8,313 nt of DNA, taken from Gammaproteobacteria bacterium (GTDB lineage: Bacteria > Pseudomonadota > Gammaproteobacteria > SZUA-229). A program made the position numbers and the translations under genes. Shown here piece after piece: positions 1-7,617 of this stretch. The notes below the pieces were generated by a model. That model did no database searches. It was not told the origin of the DNA and was given only the letters and a program-made list of their open reading frames with translations. Every line of letters begins with the position of its first letter. The stretch's first letter is position 1. The DNA lies in assembly GCA_013138755.1 (NCBI GenBank), contig WTCC01000365.1, forward strand, positions 1-8,313, written 5' to 3'.

Positions 1-471
1 GGCTCCAGTCTGCATGATAAATTAATGTTACTGGGTGCTGAAACATTGATATCTGCTCTGCCAGATATAGCCGCGCAAACGAACGACGGAGTTGTGCAAG
101 ATGAGGCGGATACCTGTTACGCGTCAAAATTAACCAAAGCAGAAGCGAGGATAGACTGGTCGCTATCAGCGACAGAGATCCAGCGAGCGATAAGGGCATA
201 CAATTCGTGGCCTGTTGCTTATTGTGTCTACGAAAAAAATAACAAGCCAGCGAACTTGCGTCTGTGGCAAGCTGAAGTCATCATGCAAGATGCTGCTTCA
301 GTTGATATCGCTGTCGGCACGGTCTTAGCGGAATCAGCCGATACAGGAATCGATGTGGTAACGGGCGAACAGGTGCTCCGTATCGTGCAGTTGCAGGCGG
401 AAGGTAAACGAAAGATGTCAGTATCTGATTTTTTAAACGCTAATTCATTGCTCGGTCAACGGTTGAAATAA
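1..471 (+). CDS. fmt: Methionyl-tRNA formyltransferase, C-terminal part (5' end outside window)
   Basis: The reading frame is open from the first base to TAA at 469-471, so the gene starts upstream of the window. About 156 residues remain, roughly the last half of a family usually about 310-320 aa long. Fmt formylates the amino group of Met-tRNAfMet with 10-formyl-THF in the cytoplasm, making the initiator tRNA. The visible part holds the conserved linker and C-terminal OB-like tRNA-binding domain: YASKLTKAEARIDW followed by IQRAIRAYNSWPVAY, the family signature around the domain junction. The catalytic N-terminal formyl-transfer domain is not in view. rsmB begins 4 nt after the stop, the usual fmt-rsmB order in gammaproteobacteria (def normally lies upstream). 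The internal ATG at 25 is not the start, because conserved sequence continues upstream of it. Confidence 0.95.
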   Translation, partial: GSSLHDKLMLLGAETLISALPDIAAQTNDGVVQDEADTCYASKLTKAEARIDWSLSATEIQRAIRAYNSWPVAYCVYEKNNKPANLRLWQAEVIMQDAASVDIAVGTVLAESADTGIDVVTGEQVLRIVQLQAEGKRKMSVSDFLNANSLLGQRLK

Positions 472-475
472 CAAC

Positions 476-1864
476 GTGGAAAAATTCTCTGCCGCTAAGA
501 AGAAAAAGTCAAAAGGCAAAAAAACAAAAGTCAGTCTGGCTCGACAGGCAAGCCTGAAAGCTCTAAAGCAAGTTCTTGCTGGTCAGTCTCTGTCTGTAGT
601 GCAGCCACAGATAATCGACAAGCTCGAAGATAGCCGTGACCGTGGTCTTGCCAATGAACTCGTGAATGGTGTGTTACGTTGGCGCTGGCGACTGGAGTTT
701 CTGGTTTCATCGTTACTATCTAAACCGCTAAAGCAGAAAGATATCGATATCCAGTTAATCCTGCTGACCTCTTTGTATGAGTTGATAGAATGTCGCACGC
801 CTGATTACGCCATCATCAATGAGGCAGTAGAGTTAGTCAGAAAATCAGGTAAAAAATGGGCGGCATCTCTAGTCAATGCTGTGCTGAGACGGTTTACCCG
901 AGAAAAGGAACAGTTGCTCTTATCGCTAGACAATGACCAGGCTAAATACTCACACCCAGACTGGATACTGACGAAGATAAAAAATGACTGGCCTGATGAC
1001 TGGCAGCAGATCTTGCATGAAAATAATCAGCGGCCAGCTTTCTGGTTGCGCGTTAATCAGCAACAAAGTGATGCGGCGCGATATAAAACGTTACTCATAG
1101 AACAGGGACTGGAAAGTGAGATTTCTTCGTTGGCCGATCATGCGCTGAAGCTGGCGCATGGTGTCGATGTACGGACATTACCCGGCTTTGTCGAAGGAGC
1201 ACTTTCGGTTCAGGATGTCGGTGCTCAATTAACTGCTGAGTTGCTCGATGTTTCTGTCGATCATCGAGTGCTGGATCTTTGCGCCGCTCCGGGTGGTAAG
1301 ACATGTCATCTGCTCGAACGATATCAGACGATAAAGCATCTGGTCGCAGTAGAGCTGGACGAGAAAAGGATGCGGCGTGTCGCTGAGAACCTGCAACGAC
1401 TTAAACTTTCAGATGAATCAGGTGAGCACTCCAGAGCAGAACTGATCGTGGCGGATGTCTGTGATTATAAAAACTGGTGGGATGGTGCTCAGTTTGATCG
1501 CATACTCATCGATGCGCCTTGCTCTGCCAGCGGTGTCATCCGACGTCATCCCGACATTAAAACTCTGCGACGAGAATCGGATATAGAACAGCTGCAGGAA
1601 GTTCAGTCTGAAATTTTATATTCTGCATGGCAGATGCTAAAACCGGACGGTGTACTTCTGTACGTTACCTGTTCAGTATTTAAAGTCGAGAACCAAAATC
1701 AGATAGCGAATTTTATCGAGCGCAATATTGAGCAAGATGCGGTTGAGGTTAAAATAGAGTCAGACTGGGGTAAGTCTTGTGATTATGGTCGGCAGCTATT
1801 GCCTGGTGAGCAAGATGCGGATGGATTTTATTTTTGTAAATTAAAGAAGATCTCGGCAGAATAA
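476..1864 (+). CDS. rsmB: 16S rRNA (cytosine-967-C5)-methyltransferase RsmB
   Basis: RsmB (formerly Sun/Fmu) uses S-adenosylmethionine to methylate C967 of 16S rRNA. The 462-aa product begins with a lysine-rich tail (about residues 8-18), absent or shorter in many homologues. A NusB-like RNA-binding domain follows (about 20-150), then a Rossmann methyltransferase domain. The SAM-binding motif LDLCAAPGGK is at 266-275. Both cysteines of the two-cysteine m5C mechanism are present: DAPCS at 346-350 (C349) and VTCS at 397-400 (the catalytic C399). The start is GTG at 476. An in-frame TGA lies at 464-466 and no other good start occurs before the conserved NusB-like region, so the GTG is well fixed. 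The gene begins 4 nt after fmt, which suggests translational coupling. It is longer than E. coli RsmB (429 aa), mostly through the basic N-terminus. Confidence 0.97.
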   Translation: MEKFSAAKKKKSKGKKTKVSLARQASLKALKQVLAGQSLSVVQPQIIDKLEDSRDRGLANELVNGVLRWRWRLEFLVSSLLSKPLKQKDIDIQLILLTSLYELIECRTPDYAIINEAVELVRKSGKKWAASLVNAVLRRFTREKEQLLLSLDNDQAKYSHPDWILTKIKNDWPDDWQQILHENNQRPAFWLRVNQQQSDAARYKTLLIEQGLESEISSLADHALKLAHGVDVRTLPGFVEGALSVQDVGAQLTAELLDVSVDHRVLDLCAAPGGKTCHLLERYQTIKHLVAVELDEKRMRRVAENLQRLKLSDESGEHSRAELIVADVCDYKNWWDGAQFDRILIDAPCSASGVIRRHPDIKTLRRESDIEQLQEVQSEILYSAWQMLKPDGVLLYVTCSVFKVENQNQIANFIERNIEQDAVEVKIESDWGKSCDYGRQLLPGEQDADGFYFCKLKKISAE

Positions 1865-1865
1865 T

Positions 1866-1958
1866 GTGAATTTTCAGCGTAGACTTCAGTTCATGAAAGC
1901 TGAGAGCCTTTGGGGAAAAATCTGCGTCGTCATTAGTGCTGGTGTTTGCCTGGAATAA
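1866..1958 (+). CDS. Possible 30-residue ORF filling the rsmB-trkA gap (doubtful)
   Basis: A GTG one base after the rsmB stop opens a 31-codon frame (including stop) that ends at TAA three bases before the trkA ATG. The peptide begins VNFQRRLQFM, continues ESLWGKICVVISAGVCLE, and has a basic N-terminus followed by a short hydrophobic stretch. An ATG lies at codon 10 (1893). No convincing ribosome binding site is seen. It may be chance, a coupling leader for trkA, or the relic of a gene lost between rsmB and trkA. I recognise no family. Confidence 0.2.
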   Translation: MNFQRRLQFMKAESLWGKICVVISAGVCLE

Positions 1959-1961
1959 TTC

Positions 1962-3338
1962 ATGAATATTATAATTTTAGGTGCCGGTCAGGTCGGTAGC
2001 AGTGTTGCTGAAAATCTGGCGTCAGAAGCAAATGATATTACTCTTGTTGATTCAAATGCGACTCTGCTGAGTGATCTAGGTGATCGCTACGATATACAGA
2101 CAGTAGTCGGTCATGCTTCTCATCCGGATATATTAAAAAAGGCTGGAATCCGTGATGCAGATATGCTGGTTGCTGTTACAAATAGCGATGAAACGAATAT
2201 TGTCGCGTGCCAGGTAGCCCATAGTCTGTTTCATACGCCAACAAAAATAGCCAGGGTTCGTTCACAGGAATATCTAAAATATGAAGCACTGTTTAATAAC
2301 AGCGCTTTGCCAATCGATGTACTAATCAGTCCGGAACAATTAATCGCTGAGCATATCCAGCGCTTGATCGAATATCCAGGCGCATTACAGGTGCTCGATT
2401 TTGCTGGCGGCAGAGCGCGTCTCGTTGGCGTCAAAGCATACTATGGCGGTCCGTTGGTCGGCCATGAAATCGCTGATCTAAGGAAGCATATACCGGGTGT
2501 AGACTCGCGTGTGGCTGCAATATTTCGTCGCGGTAAAGGTATCGTGCCTGACGGTCATCAGGTTATCGAAGCTGACGACGAAGTGTTTTTTATCGCAGCG
2601 AAAAAAGATATACGCGCAGTGATGTCAGAGTTACGAAAGCTGGATAAGCCGATAAAGCGCATCATGTTGGCAGGCGGTGGCAACATCGGTAAACGTTTAG
2701 CACAGGCTCTCGAAGGTAAATACAACGTAAAAATAATCGAGCGCGATGCGCAGCGTGCGGAAGAGTTATCCTGTGATTTAAATAAGGCTATCGTATTACT
2801 CGGTGACACGGCAGATGAGGATTTACTGCTGGAAGAAAACATTGATCAGATGGATGTCTTCTGCGCCTTAACCAATGATGATGAAGCGAATATATTGTCA
2901 TCGATGCTGGCCAAGCGTCTGGGTGCCAGGAAAGTGATGTCGATAATTAATCGTCATGCGTATGTCGATCTGATGGAAAGTGAGGGAACTATCGATGTCG
3001 CCATTTCTCCACGGCAGATAACCATCAGTGGTCTGCTTGCACATGTTCGTCGCGGTGATGTTGTTGCTGTGCATTCTTTACGTCGAGGTGCTGCTGAAGC
3101 GATAGAAGCGATAGCGCATGGTGATAACGCTAACTCGAAAGTCGTCGGCAAGGCAATCGAGGATATTAAATTGCCGAAAGGTACTACGATCGGTGCGCTT
3201 ATCCGTGGTGATGAAGTGATAATGGCGCATCATGATGTCGTCGTTGAAAACGAAGATCATCTTATCCTTTTCTTGTTAGACAAAAATAAATTCAACGCGG
3301 TTGAAAAACTGTTTCAGGTCGGTGTGACGTTTTTTTAA
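1962..3338 (+). CDS. trkA: Trk system potassium uptake protein TrkA
   Basis: TrkA is the cytoplasmic NAD(H)/nucleotide-binding gating ring of the Trk K+ uptake system and binds the inner face of TrkH. The 458-aa length matches the family. It has the full duplicated RCK architecture. The first Rossmann fold carries GAGQVG at residues 7-12 and an acidic end of strand two (LVDSN, D30). A first TrkA-C domain covers about 140-220. The second Rossmann fold carries GGGNIG at 238-243 with E260 at the matching position, and a second TrkA-C domain covers about 365-450. The start [10 protein letters not shown] places the glycine motif at the usual distance from the N-terminus. Only a weak GGA precedes the ATG. 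trkH follows after 20 nt, so the two partner subunits are probably co-transcribed. Confidence 0.97.
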   Translation: MNIIILGAGQVGSSVAENLASEANDITLVDSNATLLSDLGDRYDIQTVVGHASHPDILKKAGIRDADMLVAVTNSDETNIVACQVAHSLFHTPTKIARVRSQEYLKYEALFNNSALPIDVLISPEQLIAEHIQRLIEYPGALQVLDFAGGRARLVGVKAYYGGPLVGHEIADLRKHIPGVDSRVAAIFRRGKGIVPDGHQVIEADDEVFFIAAKKDIRAVMSELRKLDKPIKRIMLAGGGNIGKRLAQALEGKYNVKIIERDAQRAEELSCDLNKAIVLLGDTADEDLLLEENIDQMDVFCALTNDDEANILSSMLAKRLGARKVMSIINRHAYVDLMESEGTIDVAISPRQITISGLLAHVRRGDVVAVHSLRRGAAEAIEAIAHGDNANSKVVGKAIEDIKLPKGTTIGALIRGDEVIMAHHDVVVENEDHLILFLLDKNKFNAVEKLFQVGVTFF

Positions 3339-3358
3339 AACGGTCTTAAAAAATCTTT

Positions 3359-4810
3359 ATGCACGTAGCCATCATACAGCGAATTGTCGGACAGTTTTTG
3401 ATGCTGTTTAGTTTTACTCTGTTACCACCCATCGCTATCGATATGTTCTATCAGGAGGACGCAGCCCTTGCGTTTTTTTATAGCTATCTGTTCCTGTTAA
3501 GCGTTGGTTTCATTTTATATCTACCGGTTAGAAATAAAAGAGATGATCTGCGATTGCGTGATGGTTTTGTCGTCGTCGTCATGTTTTGGTTAGTTCTGGG
3601 TGCCGCTGGTGCGATTCCGTTTTATCTTTATCAAAATCTTGATATCAGTGTGGTAGATGCTTTGTTCGAGTCGGTCTCAGGCCTGACTACTACGGGCGCT
3701 ACCGTACTGGTTGGTCTGGATAATCTGCCACACAGTATTTTGTTTTATCGCCAGGAGCTGCAGTGGTTAGGTGGTATGGGTATCATCGTTTTAGCTGTTG
3801 CGGTCATGCCGATGCTAGGTATCGGCGGTATGCAGTTGTATAAAGCTGAGGCACCCGGACCGGTAAAAGATAACAAGTTAACCCCGCGTATCGCCGAGAC
3901 AGCAAAAGCGCTCTGGTATATCTACTTCGGTTTAACGTTAGTTTGTGCGATTGCATATTGGCTTGCAGGCATGAGCCTGTTTGATGCAGTGGGTCATAGT
4001 TTTTCCACGATTGCTATTGGTGGTTTTTCTACTCACGATGCAAGTCTCGGTTATTTTGATAGTCAGGCGATTGAGATCATCGCAATTATTTTCATGTTTC
4101 TCGGTGCAGTCAACTTTGCGCTGCACTTTTCTGTGGTGCGTTCAAAAAGTTTGATGGTATATTTCAGAGACTCAGAATTTAAATTGTATGCCAGTCTGTT
4201 AATAATCGTATCGGGCCTCAGTATCTATACGTTGTATACCCAATCGGTTTATCACGATCTACCTACTGCTATCAGAGAAGCAATATTTCAGACAGTCTCT
4301 ATTGCTACAACTTCGGGTTTTGTTACTTCAGACTACGCGAGCTGGCCAGTATTTATTCCAGTGCTGTTACTGTTTTCCAGTTTTGTTGGCGGTTGTGCAG
4401 GTTCGACAGGGGGTGGTATGAAAGTTGTCCGCGTGTTGTTGTTGCTGAAGCAAGGGCAGAGAGAAATCATGCGGTTGATACATCCGAACGCGCAGGTAAC
4501 AGTAAAGGTGGGTAAAACGCCGGTAAAAAATTCTATCATCGATGCAGTATGGGGTTTCTTTGCGGCTTATGTGGCATTGTTTGCATTGATGATGTTGGTA
4601 TTAATGTTTAACGGCCTGGATCAGATTACTGCTTTTTCAGCGGTTGCTGCAACGATAAATAATTTAGGACCTGGTCTGGGTGAGGTCAGTGCAAATTATG
4701 CATCTCTCTCGGACTTTAATAAATTACTGTTGTGCTTTTCGATGTTTCTCGGACGCCTTGAAATATTTACTCTGTTGGTGATATTAACTCCAGCCTTCTG
4801 GCGCAAATGA
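3359..4810 (+). CDS. trkH: Trk system potassium uptake protein TrkH (membrane channel subunit)
   Basis: TrkH is the inner-membrane K+-translocating subunit gated by TrkA. The 483-aa protein is full length and hydrophobic throughout, with the four-fold membrane-pore-membrane pattern of the Trk/Ktr/HKT superfamily. The four selectivity-filter segments, each with the conserved glycine, are TTTGAT (110-115), AIGGFS (219-224), TTSGFV (317-322) and NLGPG (435-439). The GCAGSTGGGMKVVR segment (345-358) and the C-terminal FLGRLEIF with its conserved arginine (R466) are also intact. The N-terminus MHVAIIQRIVGQFLMLFSFT matches the family start, which supports ATG 3359 despite the lack of an obvious Shine-Dalgarno. 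Poor initiation may mean coupling to trkA 20 nt upstream. A perfect 7-bp AT-rich inverted repeat (4808-4814/4822-4828) straddles the stop but has no T-tract. Confidence 0.97.
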   Translation: MHVAIIQRIVGQFLMLFSFTLLPPIAIDMFYQEDAALAFFYSYLFLLSVGFILYLPVRNKRDDLRLRDGFVVVVMFWLVLGAAGAIPFYLYQNLDISVVDALFESVSGLTTTGATVLVGLDNLPHSILFYRQELQWLGGMGIIVLAVAVMPMLGIGGMQLYKAEAPGPVKDNKLTPRIAETAKALWYIYFGLTLVCAIAYWLAGMSLFDAVGHSFSTIAIGGFSTHDASLGYFDSQAIEIIAIIFMFLGAVNFALHFSVVRSKSLMVYFRDSEFKLYASLLIIVSGLSIYTLYTQSVYHDLPTAIREAIFQTVSIATTSGFVTSDYASWPVFIPVLLLFSSFVGGCAGSTGGGMKVVRVLLLLKQGQREIMRLIHPNAQVTVKVGKTPVKNSIIDAVWGFFAAYVALFALMMLVLMFNGLDQITAFSAVAATINNLGPGLGEVSANYASLSDFNKLLLCFSMFLGRLEIFTLLVILTPAFWRK

Positions 4811-4843
4811 TATTTGTTGTGAATATCAGATCACGTAAGTTCG

Positions 4844-5797
4844 ATGAGCACTGAACAATCCAATCAAGATAAATATCGCTTTCGCATATTGTTCTTGCAT
4901 CCGCGCTATTGGCTGACCTGGTTAGGGCTAGGGTTTTTCATGATGCTGTCGTTTTTACCTGTACCGATACTCGATTGGTTGGGTAGCCAGCTCGGTAATA
5001 TTGCCGCACGATCTAATAAGAAGCGATTTAATATCGTCAGCACGAATCTCAGTTTATGTTTTCCGGAAAAGAGCAGTGGCGAAATCGAGGAAATGGTAAA
5101 GCAGAATTTTCAGGCGCAATTTCGTAGCCTGATGCATTACTGTATTCTGTGGTGGCGGCCAGCTGTGTCGGTTAGGAAGCGGATACATAAATCCGGATTT
5201 GAAAAAATCGAGCAGTATGAGCAGCAAGGTAAACGAGTTATTATTTTATTGCTGCATAATGTCGGTTTAGAATTTGCTATTGCTGGTATCTCGATGGATT
5301 ACACCTCTGTCGGTCCATATAAGCCCATACGTAACCCAGTGCTTAATTGGGTTATAGCAAAGGGTAGATTGCGGTTTGGCAGCGCTAATGGCGGGGAGAT
5401 ATTTACCCGTGATGATGGTTTGAGGCCGCTGATCCGTAAAACACGGGCAGGTAAAATATTGGTGTATCTTGCTGATGAGGATCTGGGGGCAGACCGGTCT
5501 GTTTTTGTACCATTTTTTGGTATACCAAAAGCTACCGTTCCAGTTTTAGGCAGGCTGGCGAAATCCTGTAATGCAATAGTTTTGCCTTGCGTCTGCTGTT
5601 ATCAAACCAAGAGCAGACGATACGAAGTGACGTTGTTGCCGGAGTTGAAAAATGTACCCAGTGGTGATGATGAGAGAGATAGTTTAAGTATGAATAAAGC
5701 GATAGAGCAAGCAATTATAAAATGCCCGGTGGAATACTTATGGTCTCTGCGATATTTTCAAACGCGTCCGCCTGGTGAGTCGTCAGTCTATGAATAA
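4844..5797 (+). CDS. lpxL: LpxL/HtrB-family lipid A (lysophospholipid-type) acyltransferase, divergent
   Basis: Members add secondary acyl chains from acyl-ACP to Kdo-lipid IVA at the inner face of the inner membrane. The 317-aa length is typical. One N-terminal membrane segment (about 22-42) follows the characteristic [14 protein letters not shown]. The catalytic HX4(D/E) motif is present as HNVGLE (H138, E143). The substrate motif YKPIRNP (159-165), GRLRFG (174-179), SVFVPFFG (219-226) and the C-terminal RPPGE (308-312) fit the family. Two spots depart from the common pattern: the usual P-D-x-D block before SVFVPFFG reads ADEDLG, and the region before RPPGE reads LWSLRYFQT, without the usual W-x-H-K-R residues. 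LpxL versus LpxM, or another lipid acceptor, cannot be settled here. It lies 33 nt after trkH and overlaps ttcA by 8 nt. Confidence 0.88.
   Translation: MSTEQSNQDKYRFRILFLHPRYWLTWLGLGFFMMLSFLPVPILDWLGSQLGNIAARSNKKRFNIVSTNLSLCFPEKSSGEIEEMVKQNFQAQFRSLMHYCILWWRPAVSVRKRIHKSGFEKIEQYEQQGKRVIILLLHNVGLEFAIAGISMDYTSVGPYKPIRNPVLNWVIAKGRLRFGSANGGEIFTRDDGLRPLIRKTRAGKILVYLADEDLGADRSVFVPFFGIPKATVPVLGRLAKSCNAIVLPCVCCYQTKSRRYEVTLLPELKNVPSGDDERDSLSMNKAIEQAIIKCPVEYLWSLRYFQTRPPGESSVYE
5774..5779 (+). promoter_or_regulatory. Ribosome binding site deciding the ttcA start
   Basis: GGTGAG lies inside the end of the acyltransferase gene, 10 nt before ATG 5790. It supports the ATG as the ttcA start over the in-frame GTG at 5775, which sits within this site and has no upstream site of its own. 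Confidence 0.5.
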
Positions 5798-6620
5798 TAC
5801 GTCGATAACAATTACTCCGATGGATGAGGTGCCAGTCGAAGGTCGTTCAGAGAAGAAGCTGTATAAAGAGCTAAAGCATAATGTCGGTGAAGCGATACTC
5901 ACATATAACATGATCGAGGATGGTGATCGTGTGATGGTATGCCTGTCTGGCGGTAAGGACAGTTACACCATGCTTGATCTATTGTTAGCGTTACAGAAGA
6001 AGGCGCCCATATCGTTTGAACTGATCGTGGTCAACCTCGATCAGAAACAGCCTGGTTTTCCTGAGCATATATTGCCGGCTTATTTAGAAGAATTAAGTGT
6101 TGAATACCATGTCATCGAGCAAGACACTTATAGTATTGTCAAAGAAAAGATACCTGAAGGAAAAACCACCTGTGGTCTATGTTCTCGTTTACGTCGCGGA
6201 ATCCTGTATTCATTTGCCGAAAAAAATAGAATCACGAAGATAGCCTTAGGTCACCATCAGGATGATATCGTTGAAACTTTCTTTCTTAATATGTTTTTTA
6301 ATGGCCAGTTAAAGACCATGCCGCCAAAACTATTGAGTGATAATCAAAAACATGTGGTCATCCGACCGCTGGCTTTATGTAAAGAGCAGGACATTGCTGC
6401 GTACGCGAAGATAAAGAATTACCCGATTATCCCGTGTAACTTATGTGGTTCTCAGGAAAATATGCAGCGTAAAAAGGTAAAAGCGATGATTGCCCAGTGG
6501 GAAGCGGAAACCCCGGGGCGGACGGATATGATTATGCGAAGTTTAAAGAATGTTGTTCCTTCGCATTTGGCTGATGGTGGGTTGTTTGATTTTGAGGGTT
6601 TGGGGAAGGTGTTGGGTTGA
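5790..6620 (+). CDS. ttcA: tRNA 2-thiocytidine(32) synthetase TtcA
   Basis: TtcA is an ATP-dependent, [4Fe-4S]-containing cytoplasmic enzyme that thiolates C32 in certain tRNA anticodon loops. From ATG 5790 the protein has 276 residues, with a short N-terminus compared with E. coli (311 aa). The ATP-pyrophosphatase PP-loop SGGKDS is at 53-58. The paired CxxC motifs are CGLC (C128, C131) and CNLC (C216, C219), the latter followed by the family sequence [18 protein letters not shown] (154-159) and the C-terminal [12 protein letters not shown] match TtcA rather than the related TilS or TtuA groups. The ATG overlaps the acyltransferase stop by 8 nt and has GGTGAG at suitable spacing. An in-frame GTG at 5775 would add five residues. 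It is the last gene of the + strand block, and no clear terminator follows it directly. Confidence 0.97.
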   Translation: MNNTSITITPMDEVPVEGRSEKKLYKELKHNVGEAILTYNMIEDGDRVMVCLSGGKDSYTMLDLLLALQKKAPISFELIVVNLDQKQPGFPEHILPAYLEELSVEYHVIEQDTYSIVKEKIPEGKTTCGLCSRLRRGILYSFAEKNRITKIALGHHQDDIVETFFLNMFFNGQLKTMPPKLLSDNQKHVVIRPLALCKEQDIAAYAKIKNYPIIPCNLCGSQENMQRKKVKAMIAQWEAETPGRTDMIMRSLKNVVPSHLADGGLFDFEGLGKVLG

Positions 6621-6870
6621 TTGAGAGTCTGTTGCCGACCCTAAGCTGCCGTTCAGCAATGTGTAAAGAATTCCCAACGTATTCCAGCTTTGCCCTTTGT
6701 TTTGCACAGGATTCTTTACACGTTAAAAAACAAGCAAATACTAATATTTTGTTATCTTTTTGAAATATTTACACTTTCTAAATACGGTATATTTCTTGCA
6801 TTCTTAATTATCTAATTAGTGTTTTTATCGTTATTACGATTAGTAAATTAACAAAAATGGGAAGGGGGAA
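6621..6870. other. AT-rich intergenic region after ttcA
   Basis: No gene is supported here. Besides the inverted repeat at 6658-6724 the stretch is strongly AT-rich and holds short palindromes: TAATTA twice near 6806-6818, and ATCGT/ACGAT at 6827-6831/6836-6840. TTTACA (6768-6773) and TATATT (6788-6793) resemble promoter hexamers, but the 14-nt spacing is too short for a sound call. Confidence 0.5.
6658..6724. repeat. 14-bp inverted repeat downstream of ttcA
   Basis: Arms 6658-6671 (AATGTGTAAAGAAT) and 6711-6724 (ATTCTTTACACGTT) are complementary with one mismatch. They are separated by 39 nt, and the pairing can continue inward (CC/GG) across one bulged T. There is no T-tract on either strand in the right place, so it does not look like a normal rho-independent terminator. 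It could be a mobile-element remnant, a 3' mRNA-stabilising fold for the upstream operon, or a protein site. Confidence 0.6.
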
Positions 6871-6936
6871 ATGAATTTCAAATCTATCATCGGTGTGATA
6901 TGCGCCTGCTTAGCTAGACGTAAAGCTAGCATATAA
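6871..6936 (+). CDS. Possible 21-residue ORF with signal-peptide-like start (doubtful)
   Basis: ATG 6871 follows a purine-rich stretch (GGGAAGGGGGAA) that could act as a strong, if tightly spaced, ribosome binding site. The peptide begins MNFKSIIGVICACLA, with a basic N-terminus and a hydrophobic core like the start of a Sec or lipoprotein signal peptide, and then ends with RRKASI. It is too short to be a normal exported protein. It may be the broken 5' end of a gene continued in the next frame (6941-7123), a leader peptide, or chance. A small inverted repeat (GCTAG 6913-6917, CTAGC 6926-6930) lies in its 3' half. Confidence 0.3.
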   Translation: MNFKSIIGVICACLARRKASI

Positions 6937-6940
6937 TTTT

Positions 6941-7123
6941 ATGTGGAAAATAAAACTAGATGATACTTTATGGCTTGCTAAAAATTCAGAAGCCACCACA
7001 AGTGAGAAACAGGCTCTGTTGCTACCTGATATACCCTCGGTACAGGCACAACTTATAAAGGTGTACAGATTTATGCCGTACCCGAATGCGATGGTAGTGG
7101 CAGAATTTGATGACTGCCCATAA
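6941..7123 (+). CDS. Hypothetical 60-residue protein or 3' part of a broken gene
   Basis: The protein runs MWKIKLDDTLWLAKNS and so on to VVAEFDDCP, and I recognise no family. Its composition is balanced, with charged, aromatic and aliphatic residues mixed as in a real soluble protein, unlike the serine- and alanine-rich antisense frame (6910-7176). No ribosome binding site precedes the ATG. The frame is open upstream to a TAG at 6911-6913, just inside the short signal-like ORF of 6871-6936. A one-base frame change between 6914 and 6933 would join the two into a protein of about 83 residues. A hairpin (GACCGC 7126-7131, GCGGTC 7140-7145) follows the stop without a T-tract. Confidence 0.35.
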   Translation: MWKIKLDDTLWLAKNSEATTSEKQALLLPDIPSVQAQLIKVYRFMPYPNAMVVAEFDDCP

Positions 7124-7255
7124 GCGACCGCTTCCGAAGGCGGTCTGTCGATAAAGTCGGAACGGTAATATTGCATGAGTGACCGTATGTGGATGAAACT
7201 GCATCAGGTAGTCAAGTTCACACTACATTGTTTTTTTGTAACCCTCCTTGTATAA

Positions 7256-7463
7256 GTCATTTATTTATATGTGTTTTTTTCTCCGCCCTGAAAAACGAAC
7301 GAAAATGAACGAATAAGATAATAGTATTCACTGCGCAGATTATTTATGGTTAGTACTCAGGCTATAACTCTTATAAATATATGGTCATGCTGAGTGACAA
7401 TATTAAGTGGTTCTCAATAGAACAGGCCTGAATCCACATAAACAAATTTATGAGGTGATAGGA
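7256..7463. other. Upstream region of the small-protein unit; candidate operator
   Basis: This AT-rich, gene-free stretch should hold the promoter of the 7464 gene. A perfect 5-bp inverted repeat with a 4-nt spacer, GTTCTCAATAGAAC (7410-7423), lies 40 nt before the start and could be a regulator site or a leader hairpin. TATAAA at 7372-7377 is a possible -10 element, but the matching -35 (near 7350-7355) is poor. Confidence 0.3.
7452..7459 (+). promoter_or_regulatory. Near-ideal Shine-Dalgarno of the 34-residue gene
   Basis: GAGGTGAT pairs over 8 bases with the usual 16S rRNA 3' end and lies 4 nt before ATG 7464. A second purine patch, AGGA, is even closer. It is the best ribosome binding site seen in the window and argues that this very short gene is translated. 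Confidence 0.7.
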
Positions 7464-7568
7464 ATGGAAAATAAAAAAGATAATCAGCCAGAAACCATGA
7501 TTGTATGGATTGTCGAGTTGTTATTTTTCATTGGTATTATTCATATCTTGTCTAGGGTAATTTTTTGA
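7464..7568 (+). CDS. Small single-pass membrane protein, 34 residues, unknown function
   Basis: I do not recognise this protein. It begins MENKKDNQPET, a polar and charged head of about 11 residues, followed by one hydrophobic segment (about 12-34: MIVWIVELLFFIGIIHILS and the last four residues) with an embedded glutamate (E18), histidine (H27) and arginine (R31). This layout suggests a one-helix inner-membrane protein with its N-terminus probably in the cytoplasm. The start is strongly supported by GAGGTGAT at 7452-7459. A second small membrane protein follows 49 nt downstream, and a terminator closes the pair. Small one-helix proteins often serve as accessory subunits of respiratory or transport complexes, but nothing here names a partner. 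Confidence 0.6.
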   Translation: MENKKDNQPETMIVWIVELLFFIGIIHILSRVIF

Positions 7569-7617
7569 TTAAAAAGTAATAAGCGGCAGTTTTAATAACT
7601 AAACTTTCAAGAAAATT

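Noticed and set aside
1095..1304. Minus-strand ORFs inside rsmB, trkA, trkH and the acyltransferase gene
   Set aside because: All are antisense shadows of strongly identified genes, with no motif of their own.
4808..4828. TGATATT/AATATCA hairpin as a trkH terminator
   Set aside because: The stem is nearly all A-T and there is no T-tract. The next gene starts 15 nt later, so readthrough is expected.
7126..7145. GACCGC/GCGGTC hairpin as a terminator
   Set aside because: The stem is only 6 bp with an 8-nt loop, and no T-tract follows on the + strand.
6910..7176. 88-aa ORF on the minus strand
   Set aside because: It is antisense to the better-composed + frame, rich in Ser and Ala, has no family likeness and no visible ribosome binding site.
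7175..7255. 26-codon ORF starting MSDRMWMKLHQ with a hydrophobic end
   Set aside because: It has no ribosome binding site, sits in AT-rich DNA and has no supporting context; too weak to list as a gene.
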